DNA of 64,000 nt from Tagaea sp965279565 (GCA_965279565.1 OZ257249.1:2542001-2606000), one strand, 5' to 3'. Counted from the first letter of the stretch, positions 52,695-61,536 are shown. A program made the numbers and translations. The notes: generated by a model not told the origin, from the sequence alone.

Positions 52695-53107
52695 CCGACG
52701 CGGGCGCCAGTCTCCGGCTGCGGGCGGAAGACGCGGAGGATTTCCGCGTCGTCGCCGCCTGCCTGCAGGATGCGTTGGTTCCGCTGGGCGACATGTCGTT
52801 CGAAATCGATCGCGGCGAGTTCGTTCTCGTCGCCAACCGCTTCCGGTGGGAAGCGAAATCCGGCGAACGCATCCACTGCGCGGTCCATTTCACCGGCGTG
52901 GTTTCCGTGCGCCGGCGGGGGATCGATCTGCGGGATCGCAGCCGCGTCCTCGATCTCCTGACGATCGCCGCCGAGCCGGGGGCCGTCGTGCTGCTGTTCG
53001 CCGGCGATCTTGCCGTGTGTCTCGAAGGCGAACGGATCGGCTGCCGGCTTCGGGATATCGGCGAGCCGTGGCCTGCCGCCGGCGAACCGCGACATCCGGA
53101 AGCCTGA
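52691..53107 (+). CDS. DUF2948 family protein
   Basis: A 138-residue member of the alphaproteobacterial DUF2948 family. The sequence LRAEDAEDFRVVAACLQDAL, MSFEIDRGEFVLVANRFRWE and FTGVVSVRRRGI are the family's usual features, a single alpha+beta domain with no known function. Its start overlaps the murA stop (ATGA). The murA-DUF2948-hisG order is common in related genomes. Confidence 0.88.
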   Translation: MTDAGASLRLRAEDAEDFRVVAACLQDALVPLGDMSFEIDRGEFVLVANRFRWEAKSGERIHCAVHFTGVVSVRRRGIDLRDRSRVLDLLTIAAEPGAVVLLFAGDLAVCLEGERIGCRLRDIGEPWPAAGEPRHPEA

Positions 53108-53204
53108 ATTTCCGGCCTCTCACGCGCTATCCGATTCTCTGCTATGACAAGGCCGGCGACCTGCAAGGGGCCGCCGATCCGCGTCGAATCCGAAAGACAA
53201 GCCT

Positions 53205-53867
53205 TTGACTGCAAACGATAAAATAATTCTCGCCCTGCCCAACGGGCGGATCCTCGAAGAAGCGATGCCGCTCCTGCGCAAGGCGGGCATCCGGCCCGAG
53301 CCCGAGTTCGACAACCCGGGAACCCGGCTGCTGCGCTTCCGGACGGAGGATCCCGGTCTCGACATCGTGCGCGGCCGAGCTTTCGACGTGGCCACGCTGG
53401 TCGCGTTCGGGGCAGCACATCTCGGCGTCGTCGGCAACGACGTGATCGTCGAATTCGACTATCCGGAGATCTACGCGCCGCTCGATCTGGGGATCGGGAA
53501 GTGCCGCCTGTCGGTCGCCGAACCGGCCGAGCTTGCCGGCAAGGACGATCCGCGCAAGTGGAGCCACGTCCGCGTGGCGACGAAGTACCCGAACGTCACG
53601 CGCAAGCATTTCGCCAAGCGCGGCGTGCAGGCCGAATGCATCAAGATGAACGGCGCTATCGAGCTTGCCCCTTCGCTGGGGCTGGCGCGCCGCATCGTCG
53701 ATCTCGTATCGAGCGGTGCCACGCTCAAGGCCAACGGCCTGGTCGAGGTCGAGCACATCGCCGACGTGACGTCGAAGCTGATCGTCAACCGGGCTGCGCT
53801 GAAGACGCGCCATCGCGAAGTGCAGGGGATCGTCGACCGCATCGCGGAGGTCGCCCGTGCCGCTTGA
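53205..53867 (+). CDS. hisG: ATP phosphoribosyltransferase, short form
   Basis: First step of histidine synthesis, joining ATP and PRPP. At 220 residues it is the short HisG, which lacks the C-terminal regulatory domain and normally requires HisZ. ILALPNGRILEEAMPLLRKA, LGVVGNDVIVE and KYPNVTRKHFAKRG are family motifs; the PRPP-binding region is DLVSSGATLKANGL. The start is TTG 53205, as the frame has no nearby ATG. It overlaps hisD by 11 bases. No hisZ lies in the window. Confidence 0.93.
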   Translation: MTANDKIILALPNGRILEEAMPLLRKAGIRPEPEFDNPGTRLLRFRTEDPGLDIVRGRAFDVATLVAFGAAHLGVVGNDVIVEFDYPEIYAPLDLGIGKCRLSVAEPAELAGKDDPRKWSHVRVATKYPNVTRKHFAKRGVQAECIKMNGAIELAPSLGLARRIVDLVSSGATLKANGLVEVEHIADVTSKLIVNRAALKTRHREVQGIVDRIAEVARAA

Positions 53868-55158
53868 GCTCGACGCGCGCGCACCCGGTTTTGCGGCGAA
53901 GTTCGCCCGGCTGACGAAGGCACGCGCTGCCGAGGCCGCTTCGGTCGACGGGACGGTCGCGCGCATTCTCGCCGACGTGCGCAGACGCGGCGATTCCGCG
54001 CTCGTCGCCTATACGAACCGCTTCGATCGCGTCCGGGTGACGGCCGGTAAACTTCGTGTGACGCCGCGCGAGATCGCCGCAGCCCTCAAGACGTGCGATC
54101 GCGAGACGGTTCGGGCACTCGAACTCGCGGCCTCGCGCATCGCGGCGTTCCACGCGCGCCAGTGGCCGAAGGACGAGATCTGGAAGGACAGCGCCGGATT
54201 GCTGCTCGGCTGGCGCTGGACGCCGCTTTCGTCCGTCGGCCTGTACGTTCCGGGCGGCAAGGCTGCCTATCCCTCGTCGGTGCTGATGAACGCCGTTCCG
54301 GCTAAGGTCGCCGGTGTCGAGCGCCTTGTCGTCGCAGTACCTGCACCGGACGGCAAGCTCGATCCGTTGGTTCTCGCGGCCTGCAAGATTGCGGGCGTGG
54401 ACGAGATCTATCGCGTGGGCGGGGCGCAGGCCGTCGCCGCACTCGCCTACGGCACGAATACGATCGCGCCGGTCGACAAGATCACGGGGCCAGGCAACGC
54501 CTACGTCACCGCGGCCAAGCGCATGGTGTTCGGGACGGTGGGCATCGACCTCATCGCCGGTCCGTCGGAAGTGGTCGTCGTGGCCGATGCTGCAAACGAT
54601 CCACGCTGGATCGCGGTCGATCTGCTTGCCCAGGCGGAACACGATGCCGACGCGCAGTCCATCCTGATCACCGACAGCGCGGCCTTCGCGAAGGCCGTCC
54701 GTGCGGCGGTTACGGACGAACTCAGACGCCATCCGCGCCGCGCGATCGCCGGCGCTTCGTGGCGCGATCACGGGGCCACGATCGTGGTGCGCAGGCTCGA
54801 CGACGCCGTCGCACTGGTCGATACGCTGGCACCCGAGCATCTTCAGCTTGCGGTGGCCCGACCGGAACGGCTGGCCGCGCGCGTGCGGCATGCGGGCGCC
54901 ATCTTCCTCGGCCGCTACACGCCCGAAGCGCTTGGCGACTATCTTGCCGGGCCGAACCATGTCCTGCCGACGTCGCGGGCGGCACGCTTCTCGTCGGGCC
55001 TTGGCCTCGACGCCTTCCTCAAGCGCACGACGCTGATCGGCGCCGATGCGGCAGGTCTTGCCCGTCTGGCGCCGGCCGGCATGGCGCTTGCGCGTGCGGA
55101 AGGTCTCGTTAGTCACGCGCAGTCGATGGCGCTGCGCACGGTACGCCGGAAAGGATAG
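53857..55158 (+). CDS. hisD: Histidinol dehydrogenase
   Basis: Catalyses the last two steps of histidine synthesis using NAD and zinc. The 433-residue protein has the family features LYVPGGKAAYPSSVLMNAVP, ITGPGNAYVTAAKRMVFG, GIDLIAGPSEVVVVAD, QAEHDADAQSILI and DTLAPEHLQL, the last two with the zinc-binding and catalytic Glu/His. GTG 53857 lies within hisG, so the two are coupled. UPF0262 follows by three bases. Confidence 0.96.
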   Translation: MPLELDARAPGFAAKFARLTKARAAEAASVDGTVARILADVRRRGDSALVAYTNRFDRVRVTAGKLRVTPREIAAALKTCDRETVRALELAASRIAAFHARQWPKDEIWKDSAGLLLGWRWTPLSSVGLYVPGGKAAYPSSVLMNAVPAKVAGVERLVVAVPAPDGKLDPLVLAACKIAGVDEIYRVGGAQAVAALAYGTNTIAPVDKITGPGNAYVTAAKRMVFGTVGIDLIAGPSEVVVVADAANDPRWIAVDLLAQAEHDADAQSILITDSAAFAKAVRAAVTDELRRHPRRAIAGASWRDHGATIVVRRLDDAVALVDTLAPEHLQLAVARPERLAARVRHAGAIFLGRYTPEALGDYLAGPNHVLPTSRAARFSSGLGLDAFLKRTTLIGADAAGLARLAPAGMALARAEGLVSHAQSMALRTVRRKG

Positions 55159-55161
55159 CCA

Positions 55162-55647
55162 ATGGACGGCTCGTCGGAGCGGCGCAACAGGATCTGCAAG
55201 ATCGACCTCGACGAACAGCTCCGTATCCGACGCAACGCGGATATCGAGCACGAGCGGACCGTCGCGATCTTCGACCTGCTCGAAGAAAACCTGTTTGAGC
55301 TTTCCGGCGACGTCCAGGGCCCGTACCACCTGACGCTTTCCATCGAAGACAGCCGCCTTGCCTTCGACGTGCGTTCGGAAATCGGACAACCGCTCGACCG
55401 TACCGTGCTGCCGCTGTCGCCGTTCCGCGGCGTCATCAAGGACTATTTCACGGTCTGCGAGAGCTACTACGAGGCGATCAAGCGGCTTTCACCCTCGCAG
55501 ATCGAAGCGCTCGACATGGGGCGGCGTGCCGTCCACAACGAGGGCTCGCAGCTGCTGCGCGAACGGCTCGAAGGCAAGATCGCGATGGATCTCAACACCG
55601 CGCGTCGGCTGTTCACGCTGATCTGCGTCCTCCACATCCGGGCCTAG
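55162..55647 (+). CDS. UPF0262 family protein
   Basis: A 161-residue alphaproteobacterial UPF0262 protein of unknown function. Its whole length matches the family (RICKIDLDEQLRIRRNADIE, PLSPFRGVIKDYFTVCESYY, AVHNEGSQLLRERLEG). No catalytic or membrane features are visible. It lies three bases after hisD and ten before the phosphatase gene, in the order usual for relatives. Confidence 0.93.
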   Translation: MDGSSERRNRICKIDLDEQLRIRRNADIEHERTVAIFDLLEENLFELSGDVQGPYHLTLSIEDSRLAFDVRSEIGQPLDRTVLPLSPFRGVIKDYFTVCESYYEAIKRLSPSQIEALDMGRRAVHNEGSQLLRERLEGKIAMDLNTARRLFTLICVLHIRA

Positions 55648-55656
55648 CCGCGCGGA

Positions 55657-56118
55657 ATGACCGGCAAGGTCGGCAGCATCCTGTTCTGTTGCACGCTGAA
55701 CGCGGTCCGTTCGCCGATGGCCGAGGGGATCGCCAAGCGGATGATGGGAACGCGCGTCTATGTCGACTCGGCCGGCGTGAAGCGCGACGGCGTCGACCCG
55801 TTCGTGATCGCGGCCCTCGACGAGATCGGCGTCGACATCCACCGGCACAAGGCGAAGACCATCGACGAACTGCACGACAGTTCGTTCGACGTGATCGTGT
55901 CGCTCAGCCCGGAAGCGCACCACAAGGCGCTGGAACTCACCCGGATCATGGCGTGCGAGGTCGAGTACTGGCCGACATTCGACCCGGCCCTGATCCAGGA
56001 AGGCAGCCGCGAAGCGCGGCTCGAAGGCTATCGCCAGCTTCGCGACCAGCTCAAAGCCCGCATTCTGAAGCGCTTCCCGGACGTCGCGGAGGACTTCCCG
56101 GCCCCGGGAACAGCTTAA
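55657..56118 (+). CDS. Low molecular weight phosphotyrosine phosphatase-like protein
   Basis: A 153-residue LMW-PTP/arsenate reductase-fold protein. The P-loop C(x)5R is at Cys12-Arg18 (CCTLNAVRSPMAEG), and the catalytic aspartate loop near the C-terminus appears as YWPTFDPALIQ rather than the classical DP motif, so activity may be altered. It could dephosphorylate tyrosine or act on arsenate. It is embedded between UPF0262 and infA, a usual arrangement in Rhodospirillales-type genomes. Confidence 0.85.
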   Translation: MTGKVGSILFCCTLNAVRSPMAEGIAKRMMGTRVYVDSAGVKRDGVDPFVIAALDEIGVDIHRHKAKTIDELHDSSFDVIVSLSPEAHHKALELTRIMACEVEYWPTFDPALIQEGSREARLEGYRQLRDQLKARILKRFPDVAEDFPAPGTA

Positions 56119-56126
56119 GTGCTTGA

Positions 56127-56150
56127 CCCCGAGGCCATTCGGGGCCAATT
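56127..56150 (+). terminator. Weak hairpin candidate before infA
   Basis: CCCCGA (56127-56132) and TCGGGG (56139-56144) form a six-bp stem with a six-base loop, followed by CCAATT. It lies just after the phosphatase stop. The T run is poor, so this is a weak terminator or a leader structure. Confidence 0.3.
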
Positions 56151-56219
56151 TCCCGCGACTTTTCCCGCTTTCCGGGCCGCTTCGCGTGCCCGTCGGGCGG
56201 CGACCCCCAACGGAGGCCC

Positions 56220-56438
56220 ATGGCGAAAGAAGGTCTTATCGAGTTCTCGGGCGTGGTGCAGGAACTGCTGCCCAACGCGATGTTCCGCGTGAAGCTCGAC
56301 AACAATCACGAAGTGCTTGCGCACACGTCCGGCAAGATGCGCAAGAACCGCATCCGCGTCCTGGCCGGCGACCGCGTCAATGTCGAGATGACGCCGTACG
56401 ATCTGACCAAGGGTCGGATCACCTTCCGCTTCAAATAG
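56220..56438 (+). CDS. infA: Translation initiation factor IF-1
   Basis: An essential 72-residue S1/OB-fold protein that binds the A site of the 30S subunit. The sequence is the standard IF-1 (MAKEGLIEFSGVVQELLPNA, then HTSGKMRKNRIRVLAGDRVN). GGAGG precedes ATG 56220. It is eight bases before maf. A 101-base gap upstream probably carries its promoter. Confidence 0.98.
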   Translation: MAKEGLIEFSGVVQELLPNAMFRVKLDNNHEVLAHTSGKMRKNRIRVLAGDRVNVEMTPYDLTKGRITFRFK

Positions 56439-56445
56439 GCCCGGC

Positions 56446-57018
56446 GTGGCGCCGCCGCTCGTCCTGGCTTCGGCGAGCCCGCGTCGGCGCGAACTGCTGG
56501 CCCAGATCGGCGTCGTTCCGTCGGCCATCGTGCCGGCCGAACTCGACGAAACTCCCGAGCGCGGCGAGACCGGCCCCGAGCTTGCCCGGCGCCTGGCACT
56601 GGCCAAGGCGCAGGCCGTCGCCGCCTTGCATCCGGCGTCGCGCGTGCTCGCCGCCGACACGGTCGTCGCCTGCGGCCGGCGCATCCTGCCGAAAGCCGAG
56701 ACCCGCGACGAAGCCGTGGCCTGCCTTGGGCTGCTCGGCGGCCGTCGCCATCGCGTGCATGGCGGCATCTGCCTGATCGTGCCGGGCCGGCGGCCGGTCG
56801 TGCGGCTCTCGACCTCTGTCGTCGCCTTCAAGCGCCTCACCGCAACGGAAACGGACGCGTATCTCGCGAGCGGCGAGTGGCAGGGCAAGGCCGGCGGATA
56901 CGCGATCCAGGGTCGGGCGGCCGCCTTCATCCGCTTCGTGTCCGGCAGCTATTCCAATATCGTCGGCCTCGATCTTTTTGCTGTCGCACAGATGCTTTCG
57001 GGAACCGAACGCGCATGA
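56446..57018 (+). CDS. maf: Maf family nucleotide pyrophosphatase
   Basis: A 190-residue Maf/YhdE-type enzyme that removes pyrophosphate from dTTP, UTP or modified nucleotides. ASASPRRRELLAQIGV near the start is the signature loop, AADTVVACG carries the acidic residue of the active site and GYAIQGRAAAFI matches the C-terminal motif. The start is GTG 56446. The stop overlaps the RNase gene start (ATGA). Confidence 0.93.
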   Translation: MAPPLVLASASPRRRELLAQIGVVPSAIVPAELDETPERGETGPELARRLALAKAQAVAALHPASRVLAADTVVACGRRILPKAETRDEAVACLGLLGGRRHRVHGGICLIVPGRRPVVRLSTSVVAFKRLTATETDAYLASGEWQGKAGGYAIQGRAAAFIRFVSGSYSNIVGLDLFAVAQMLSGTERA

Positions 57019-58124
57019 GAATTCCTGTCGACGAGATCCTGCTCGAAAGCGACGCGACCGAGTATCGGGCTGTTGCCGTCGCCGGCAGCCAGCTTGCCGA
57101 CATGGCGCGCGAGCCCGTCGACCGGCGTCTCGTGCCGGGAACAGTCCATCTCGCGCGCGTGGCGCGGATCGTGCCGCAAGTCGGCGCGTTCCTCGATCTT
57201 GCCGACGGGCTCAAGGCGCTGCTCGACATCTCGGGCGCGCGCGTGCCCGCACAGGGCGACCTGATGCGCGTCCAGATCGTCGAATCTCCGTTTGGCGACA
57301 AGCTGGCGCGTGCGGCCACACGGATCACGCTGGCGGGGCGCCATGTCGTGATCGTCCCGGGCGGGAAGGGTGCGAGCATTTCCAAGCGGACGGCGGCGCC
57401 CAAGCGCGATGCGCTGCAGACGCTGGCCGGCAGGCTCCACCGCGAGAACGAAGGGCTGGTCCTGCGCGCCGGTGCCGCTTACGCCGAACCCGGTGCGGTC
57501 GAAGCGGAACTCGAGCGGCTGCGCGCGCAGGCCGGCGAGATCGCAGAAGGCGGGGATGCGCCGCGCCTGCTGCTGGCGGACGACCCGTTCGCCACGCTGG
57601 TCCGCACGCTCGCCCCGCAGGACACGCCGGACTTTTTCTGCGACCGCGCCGAAACGGCGCTGGCCGCCCGTCTCGGGCTCAAGACACTGTTTCCCGACGT
57701 GTCCGGTCGCGTGGCACACCTGCGCGACGGCGGCGCCATCTTCGAGCGGCACGGCGTGGCCGACGTCCTGGTCACGCTCGGCTCGGTTCGCGTCAATCTC
57801 GACAGCGGGGCGTGGCTGTCGATCGAGCCGACGGCGGCCCTCGTCGCGATCGACGTCAATCTCGGGCGCGCCACGGCCGAACCCGTCTCGGTCGACATTG
57901 CCGCTGCGCGCGAGATCGCGCGTCAGGTGCGCCTGCGCGACCTGAGCGGTCTGGTCGTCGTCGACTTCCTGCGCCTGTCGAAGCCGGGCGAGCGCGCGCG
58001 CCTGATCGAGGCGCTGAAGCGCGCGTCGGCGTCCGACCGCAAGCGGGTGGACGTGCTGGGCTACACCGCCGGCGGCACGATCGAGTTCACGCGCGCGCGT
58101 GCGCGCGGCGGCTCGCTGGATTAA
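57015..58124 (+). CDS. rng: Ribonuclease E/G family protein (short)
   Basis: A 369-residue RNase E/G-type endoribonuclease, shorter than E. coli RNase G (~490). It has the S1-like region (VPGTVHLARVARIVPQVGAF), the 5'-sensor/DNase-like fold and catalytic acidic residues in VAIDVNLGRAT and GLVVVDFL. The zinc-link cysteine region and the C-terminal part of larger family members are absent. It is a common short form in this gene order (infA-maf-rng-yacG). ATG 57015 overlaps maf by four bases. Confidence 0.9.
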   Translation: MRIPVDEILLESDATEYRAVAVAGSQLADMAREPVDRRLVPGTVHLARVARIVPQVGAFLDLADGLKALLDISGARVPAQGDLMRVQIVESPFGDKLARAATRITLAGRHVVIVPGGKGASISKRTAAPKRDALQTLAGRLHRENEGLVLRAGAAYAEPGAVEAELERLRAQAGEIAEGGDAPRLLLADDPFATLVRTLAPQDTPDFFCDRAETALAARLGLKTLFPDVSGRVAHLRDGGAIFERHGVADVLVTLGSVRVNLDSGAWLSIEPTAALVAIDVNLGRATAEPVSVDIAAAREIARQVRLRDLSGLVVVDFLRLSKPGERARLIEALKRASASDRKRVDVLGYTAGGTIEFTRARARGGSLD

Positions 58125-58136
58125 GCGGGGAGCCGG

Positions 58137-58328
58137 ATGTCGCAGGTCGTCGCCCTCAAGCGAAAGGCCCCGAAGCCGCAATGCCCGATCTGCCGGCGCG
58201 CCACGCAGACGGAGTTCCGCCCGTTCTGCTCGAAGCGCTGCAAGGACGAGGACATGCGGCGCTGGATCGAAGGCGCTTATCGGATTCCCACGCCGGAGAG
58301 GCCGGACGAGGGCGAGGAGGGGGCGTGA
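58137..58328 (+). CDS. yacG: DNA gyrase inhibitor YacG
   Basis: A 63-residue zinc-ribbon protein that binds GyrB. Four cysteines, Cys16, Cys19 (CPIC), Cys31 and Cys35 (CSKRC), form the zinc site, and RRWIEGAYRIPTPE is the conserved C-terminal helix. The basic N-terminal stretch before them is short. It overlaps the next gene by GTGA. Confidence 0.95.
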   Translation: MSQVVALKRKAPKPQCPICRRATQTEFRPFCSKRCKDEDMRRWIEGAYRIPTPERPDEGEEGA

Positions 58329-58726
58329 AGCCCGTTCCCGAATTCGTGCACCACTGCATCGACCTGCTGCGCGGCTTCGGCGCGATCGAACCGCGTCGCA
58401 TGTTCAGCGGATGGGGAATCTTCGTCCAGGGCAGGATGTTCGCGCTGGTCTTCGACGAGACGCTCTATCTCAAGGTCGACGACGCGAACCGCGCGGCCTT
58501 CGATGCCGAAGGTCTGGCGGCACTCACCTACGAAGGCCGGAGCGGGCGCACCGTCGAACTGCCCTATCGGCAGGCGCCGCCCGACGCGATGGAAGATCCG
58601 CTGGAGATGCGTCCCTGGGCAAACGGCGCGATCGAGGCGGCACTTCGCGCGAAGGCGCCGAGCACATCCAAGGCATTGGACAGAAAAGGCAAAGGGCGTG
58701 CTGGCGCGGCGAAGCCGAAGCGTTGA
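58325..58726 (+). CDS. TfoX/Sxy N-terminal domain protein
   Basis: A 133-residue protein with a TfoX N-terminal domain: FGAIEPRRMFSGWGIFVQGR, MFALVFDETLYLKVDD and ELPYRQAPPDAMEDPLEM. The C-terminal half of full Sxy is missing, so a competence-regulator role is not implied; such short proteins are common in alphaproteobacteria. A basic tail ends the protein. GTG 58325 overlaps yacG. The stop codon lies inside the promoter of the downstream tRNA-Phe. Confidence 0.85.
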   Translation: MKPVPEFVHHCIDLLRGFGAIEPRRMFSGWGIFVQGRMFALVFDETLYLKVDDANRAAFDAEGLAALTYEGRSGRTVELPYRQAPPDAMEDPLEMRPWANGAIEAALRAKAPSTSKALDRKGKGRAGAAKPKR

Positions 58727-58751
58727 CACGCCCCGTCGGCCTCTCTATAAG
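58723..58751 (+). promoter_or_regulatory. Promoter of tRNA-Phe
   Basis: TTGACA (58723-58728) and TATAAG (58746-58751) with exactly 17 bases between them give a near-consensus sigma70 promoter. The TGA of the TfoX-type gene (58724-58726) is part of the -35. Transcription would begin near 58758, before the mature tRNA at 58776. Confidence 0.75.
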
Positions 58752-58775
58752 CGCGGGTCTATCGCATTACCCGGT

Positions 58776-58851
58776 GCCCAGGTAGCTCAGTTGGTAGAGC
58801 ATGCGATTGAAAATTGCAGTGTCGCTGGTTCGATTCCGGCCCTGGGCACCA
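58776..58851 (+). tRNA. tRNA-Phe (anticodon GAA)
   Basis: Acceptor GCCCAGG pairs with CCTGGGC, then A and encoded CCA (58849-58851). The D-arm is GCTC...GAGC, the anticodon stem TGCGA/TTGCA encloses TTGAAAA (anticodon GAA), and the T-loop is TTCGATT. It is a complete 76-base tRNA. Confidence 0.96.
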
Positions 58852-58871
58852 CTTCACTCCCGACATAGGCC

Positions 58872-60698
58872 ATGACGGTCACGCTGGAAGCGGCACTCGA
58901 ACACCATCGGGCGGGCCGGCTTTCCGAGGCGGACGCGGTCTACCGCGCGCTGATCGCGCGCGATCCCAAGGACGTCAATGCCGTTAACCTTTCCGGGCAG
59001 GTGGCGCTTTCCACCGGACGGTTCGCCGACGCGCTCGCCGCATTCGTGCGTGCGCGCACCCTGCAGCCGGCCTTCGGCGACGCGCACCACAACGAGGGAA
59101 ACGCGCTGCGGGCACTCGGTCGCGCGAAGGATGCGCTTGCCGCCTTCGGTCGGGCGCTGAAGCTGGCGCCGGACAATCCGCTTTTCCTCTGCAACCGGGG
59201 TCTCGCCGAGCTCGATCTCGGCAACTTCCCGGAAGCGATCCGGAATCTCGAACGCGCGGCGGCGCTGGCGCCCGACATCGCGATGATCCGCCACAACCTC
59301 GCGGTCGCCTATAAATCGGCCGGACGTCCGGTCGCCGCCCTTGCGGCGTTCGAAGCCGCCGGTTCGATCGGCGACGCGGCGGCCGTGCGCCAGGATCTGT
59401 TCGACCATGATGGTGCGCGTGCCGGGTATGCGCGCGCACTCGCGGCGATGCCGGGGCGTGCCGACATCGAAAGCAACCGGCTGTTCGCCGCGAACTACGA
59501 TCCGGCGATCTCCTCGGCCGACCTCAAGGCGCTCTATGCCGCGTGGGGAAGTGCGCGGACGCACGTGCAGGCGCCGCACGCCAACCCGCGCGATCCGGCA
59601 CGTCGCCTGAAGATCGGGTTCGTGTCGCCAGATCTGCGCGCCCACTCGGTGCGGCCGTTCCTGTGGCCGCTGCTTTCGCATTTCCCGCGCGGCGAGGCGG
59701 AACTCTATGCCTACGCCTCGCTGCAGGGCGAGGGCGATGCCTGGACGGCGCGCTATCGGTCGGCGTTCGATGTGTGGCGTCCGGTCGGCGCCATCGACGA
59801 CGACGGACTGGCCGCGACGATCCGCAGCGACGGAATCGACGTGCTGGTCGATCTCGCCGGCCACACCGTGGGCAACCGTCTGGGTGCGTTCGCGCGCAAG
59901 CCGGCTCCGGTGCAGGCGACCTGGCTGGGCTATGGCGGGACGACGGGGCTTGCGGCCATCGACTGGTATATCGGCGATGCGCGTCTCGTGCCGCCGGGCG
60001 GGGAATCCGCCTTCGTCGAACGCGTCTGGCGGATGCCGCAGACGGCCTTCGTTTACGGCGCGCCCGAAGAGATGCCGGAGGTCGGCGCGCTGCCGGCCCG
60101 GTCGGCCGGCCACGTGACGTTCGGATGCTTCAGCCGGACGGTCCGTCTCAACGCGCCGACCTTCCGCGCCTGGGCGAAGATCCTCGCGCGCGTGCCCGGT
60201 GCGCGTCTTGTGCTCAATGCCGCCGTCTTCGGCGAAAGCGAAACGCGCGCGCTGTTCGCCCGGCATTTCGCCGACTGCGGCGGCGATGCGGGGCGCCTCG
60301 ACCTGGTCTATACGTCGCCGCAGCCGGCGACATGGGCGGCCTATGGGGGCGTCGACGTGGCGCTCGATCCGTTTCCGCACAATGCCGGTGCCACGACGTT
60401 CGAAGCGCTCTGGATGGGCGTGCCGGTTGTCTCGAAGCGTGATCGCATACCGCTCGGCCGCTTCGGTGACTCGATCCTCGGCGCGTGCGGCCTGTCCGAC
60501 TGGATCGTCGACGACGAGAGCGCCTATGTGGATCGCGCCGTCACCGCGGCCAGCGATCTGGATGCGCTCGACGGATTGCGCGGCACGTTGCGCGCGCGGT
60601 TGCGGGGGACGGCACTTTGCGACGGAACCGCATTCGCGCGTGATTTTGCGGCGGCCATTCGCGGCATGTGGAACGACTACTGTATGCGCCACGGTTGA
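58872..60698 (+). CDS. TPR-containing O-GlcNAc transferase-like protein (SPINDLY-type, GT41)
   Basis: A 608-residue protein. Residues 1-170 are about five tetratricopeptide repeats (HHRAGRLSEADAVYRALIAR, EGNALRALGRAKDALAAFGR and others); residues about 230-600 are the GT41 catalytic domain (LKIGFVSPDLRAHSVRPFLW, VDLAGHTVGNRLGAFARKPA, YGGTTGLAAIDWYIGD, VALDPFPHNAGATTFEALWM). GT41 enzymes add a sugar to Ser/Thr of proteins; bacterial relatives often modify flagellins or adhesins. Nearby fliG makes a flagellar target plausible. ATG 58872 follows the tRNA by 20 bases. Confidence 0.88.
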   Translation: MTVTLEAALEHHRAGRLSEADAVYRALIARDPKDVNAVNLSGQVALSTGRFADALAAFVRARTLQPAFGDAHHNEGNALRALGRAKDALAAFGRALKLAPDNPLFLCNRGLAELDLGNFPEAIRNLERAAALAPDIAMIRHNLAVAYKSAGRPVAALAAFEAAGSIGDAAAVRQDLFDHDGARAGYARALAAMPGRADIESNRLFAANYDPAISSADLKALYAAWGSARTHVQAPHANPRDPARRLKIGFVSPDLRAHSVRPFLWPLLSHFPRGEAELYAYASLQGEGDAWTARYRSAFDVWRPVGAIDDDGLAATIRSDGIDVLVDLAGHTVGNRLGAFARKPAPVQATWLGYGGTTGLAAIDWYIGDARLVPPGGESAFVERVWRMPQTAFVYGAPEEMPEVGALPARSAGHVTFGCFSRTVRLNAPTFRAWAKILARVPGARLVLNAAVFGESETRALFARHFADCGGDAGRLDLVYTSPQPATWAAYGGVDVALDPFPHNAGATTFEALWMGVPVVSKRDRIPLGRFGDSILGACGLSDWIVDDESAYVDRAVTAASDLDALDGLRGTLRARLRGTALCDGTAFARDFAAAIRGMWNDYCMRHG

Positions 60699-60921
60699 GA
60701 TTCTTCGGCGGAAAAATCGCGGTATCCGACTAGCGCCTTGATCGGGAAGGTCGAATTTTAGTTTCCGTCGCGACCGTGCGAATTGCGGTGCGCAGACACG
60801 ATCGATCCTTGTAGTCGACACTGTTTGTTTATCTCATGGTGATATAAACTGTTGTCATATTGAGTGTTGAAAATTATATTGTTTACAATCTCAGATAAGA
60901 CAACGCATGCGAGTGGGAAGA
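60699..60921. other. AT-rich intergenic region upstream of the MarR gene
   Basis: No gene is seen in this 223-base stretch. The right half (60820-60900) is AT-rich and holds a promoter and operator-like palindromes listed separately. An imperfect palindrome, GTTTATCTC...GATATAAAC (60827-60849), lies further upstream. Confidence 0.65.
60852..60889 (+). promoter_or_regulatory. Promoter and operator of the MarR-type gene
   Basis: TTGTCA (60852-60857) and TATATT (60875-60880), 17 bases apart, are 5/6 matches to -35 and -10. A perfect palindrome ATTGT-TT-ACAAT (60878-60889) overlaps the -10 and the start site, the usual place for repressor binding. It could be the MarR protein's own operator. Confidence 0.65.
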
Positions 60922-61401
60922 ATGGCCGACATCCGCAGTTCGATCACCGATCTTCTGGGCCAGGTCGAACGCCTGCTCCACAATCTCGCTTTCGCCAAGG
61001 GGCTCAACCCCGCGCAGTGGAGTGCGCTGCGCTATCTTTCGACCGCTGCCGCCGGAGAGCGCACCGTCACGGCGTTCGCGCGCCATCACCGGACGACCAA
61101 GCCGGCGGCCTCGAAGACGATCGACGCGCTGGTCCGCAAGGCGATGGTCCGCAAGACGTCGATCCCCGGCGACCGGCGCGCGCAGCGCCTCGACCTGACG
61201 GCGAAGGCCCTTCGCCGGATCGACCAGGATCCGCGCAATCTTCTGCGCAGTGCCGTCGGCACGCTCGGCAAGTCGGACATGGCGGCACTCTCCCGGTCCC
61301 TGGTGACGATCACGGCCGGGATCGGCGCCCATGTCGATGGCGGCGTGGCGGGGCATAGCAAGCCGGCTATCCGCGGCCGCCGGGTCGGCGGGAAGCGCTA
61401 A
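60922..61401 (+). CDS. MarR family transcriptional regulator
   Basis: A 159-residue winged-helix protein of the MarR type. The N-terminal dimer helices, then NPAQWSALRYLSTAAAGERT, FARHHRTTKPAASKTIDALV (recognition helix) and RKTSIPGDRRAQRLDLT (wing with the DRR motif) are typical. The C-terminal part is short and basic. ATG 60922 has GGGAAG upstream; ATG 60907 is also possible. It is followed by fliG and preceded by a probable autoregulatory operator, so it may respond to a small ligand. Confidence 0.88.
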   Translation: MADIRSSITDLLGQVERLLHNLAFAKGLNPAQWSALRYLSTAAAGERTVTAFARHHRTTKPAASKTIDALVRKAMVRKTSIPGDRRAQRLDLTAKALRRIDQDPRNLLRSAVGTLGKSDMAALSRSLVTITAGIGAHVDGGVAGHSKPAIRGRRVGGKR

Positions 61402-61536
61402 GCTCAAGTCCAAGCCGGACCGGACTTTTTCCCGGTTTTGCGTTGTCCGGCCGACATTTGCTAAAATAACCGGGAGCAACGATTCGTATCGGCTCCGGCC
61501 CGGGGCATCGGGCACCGTCCGTTGGAGAGCGGTCAA

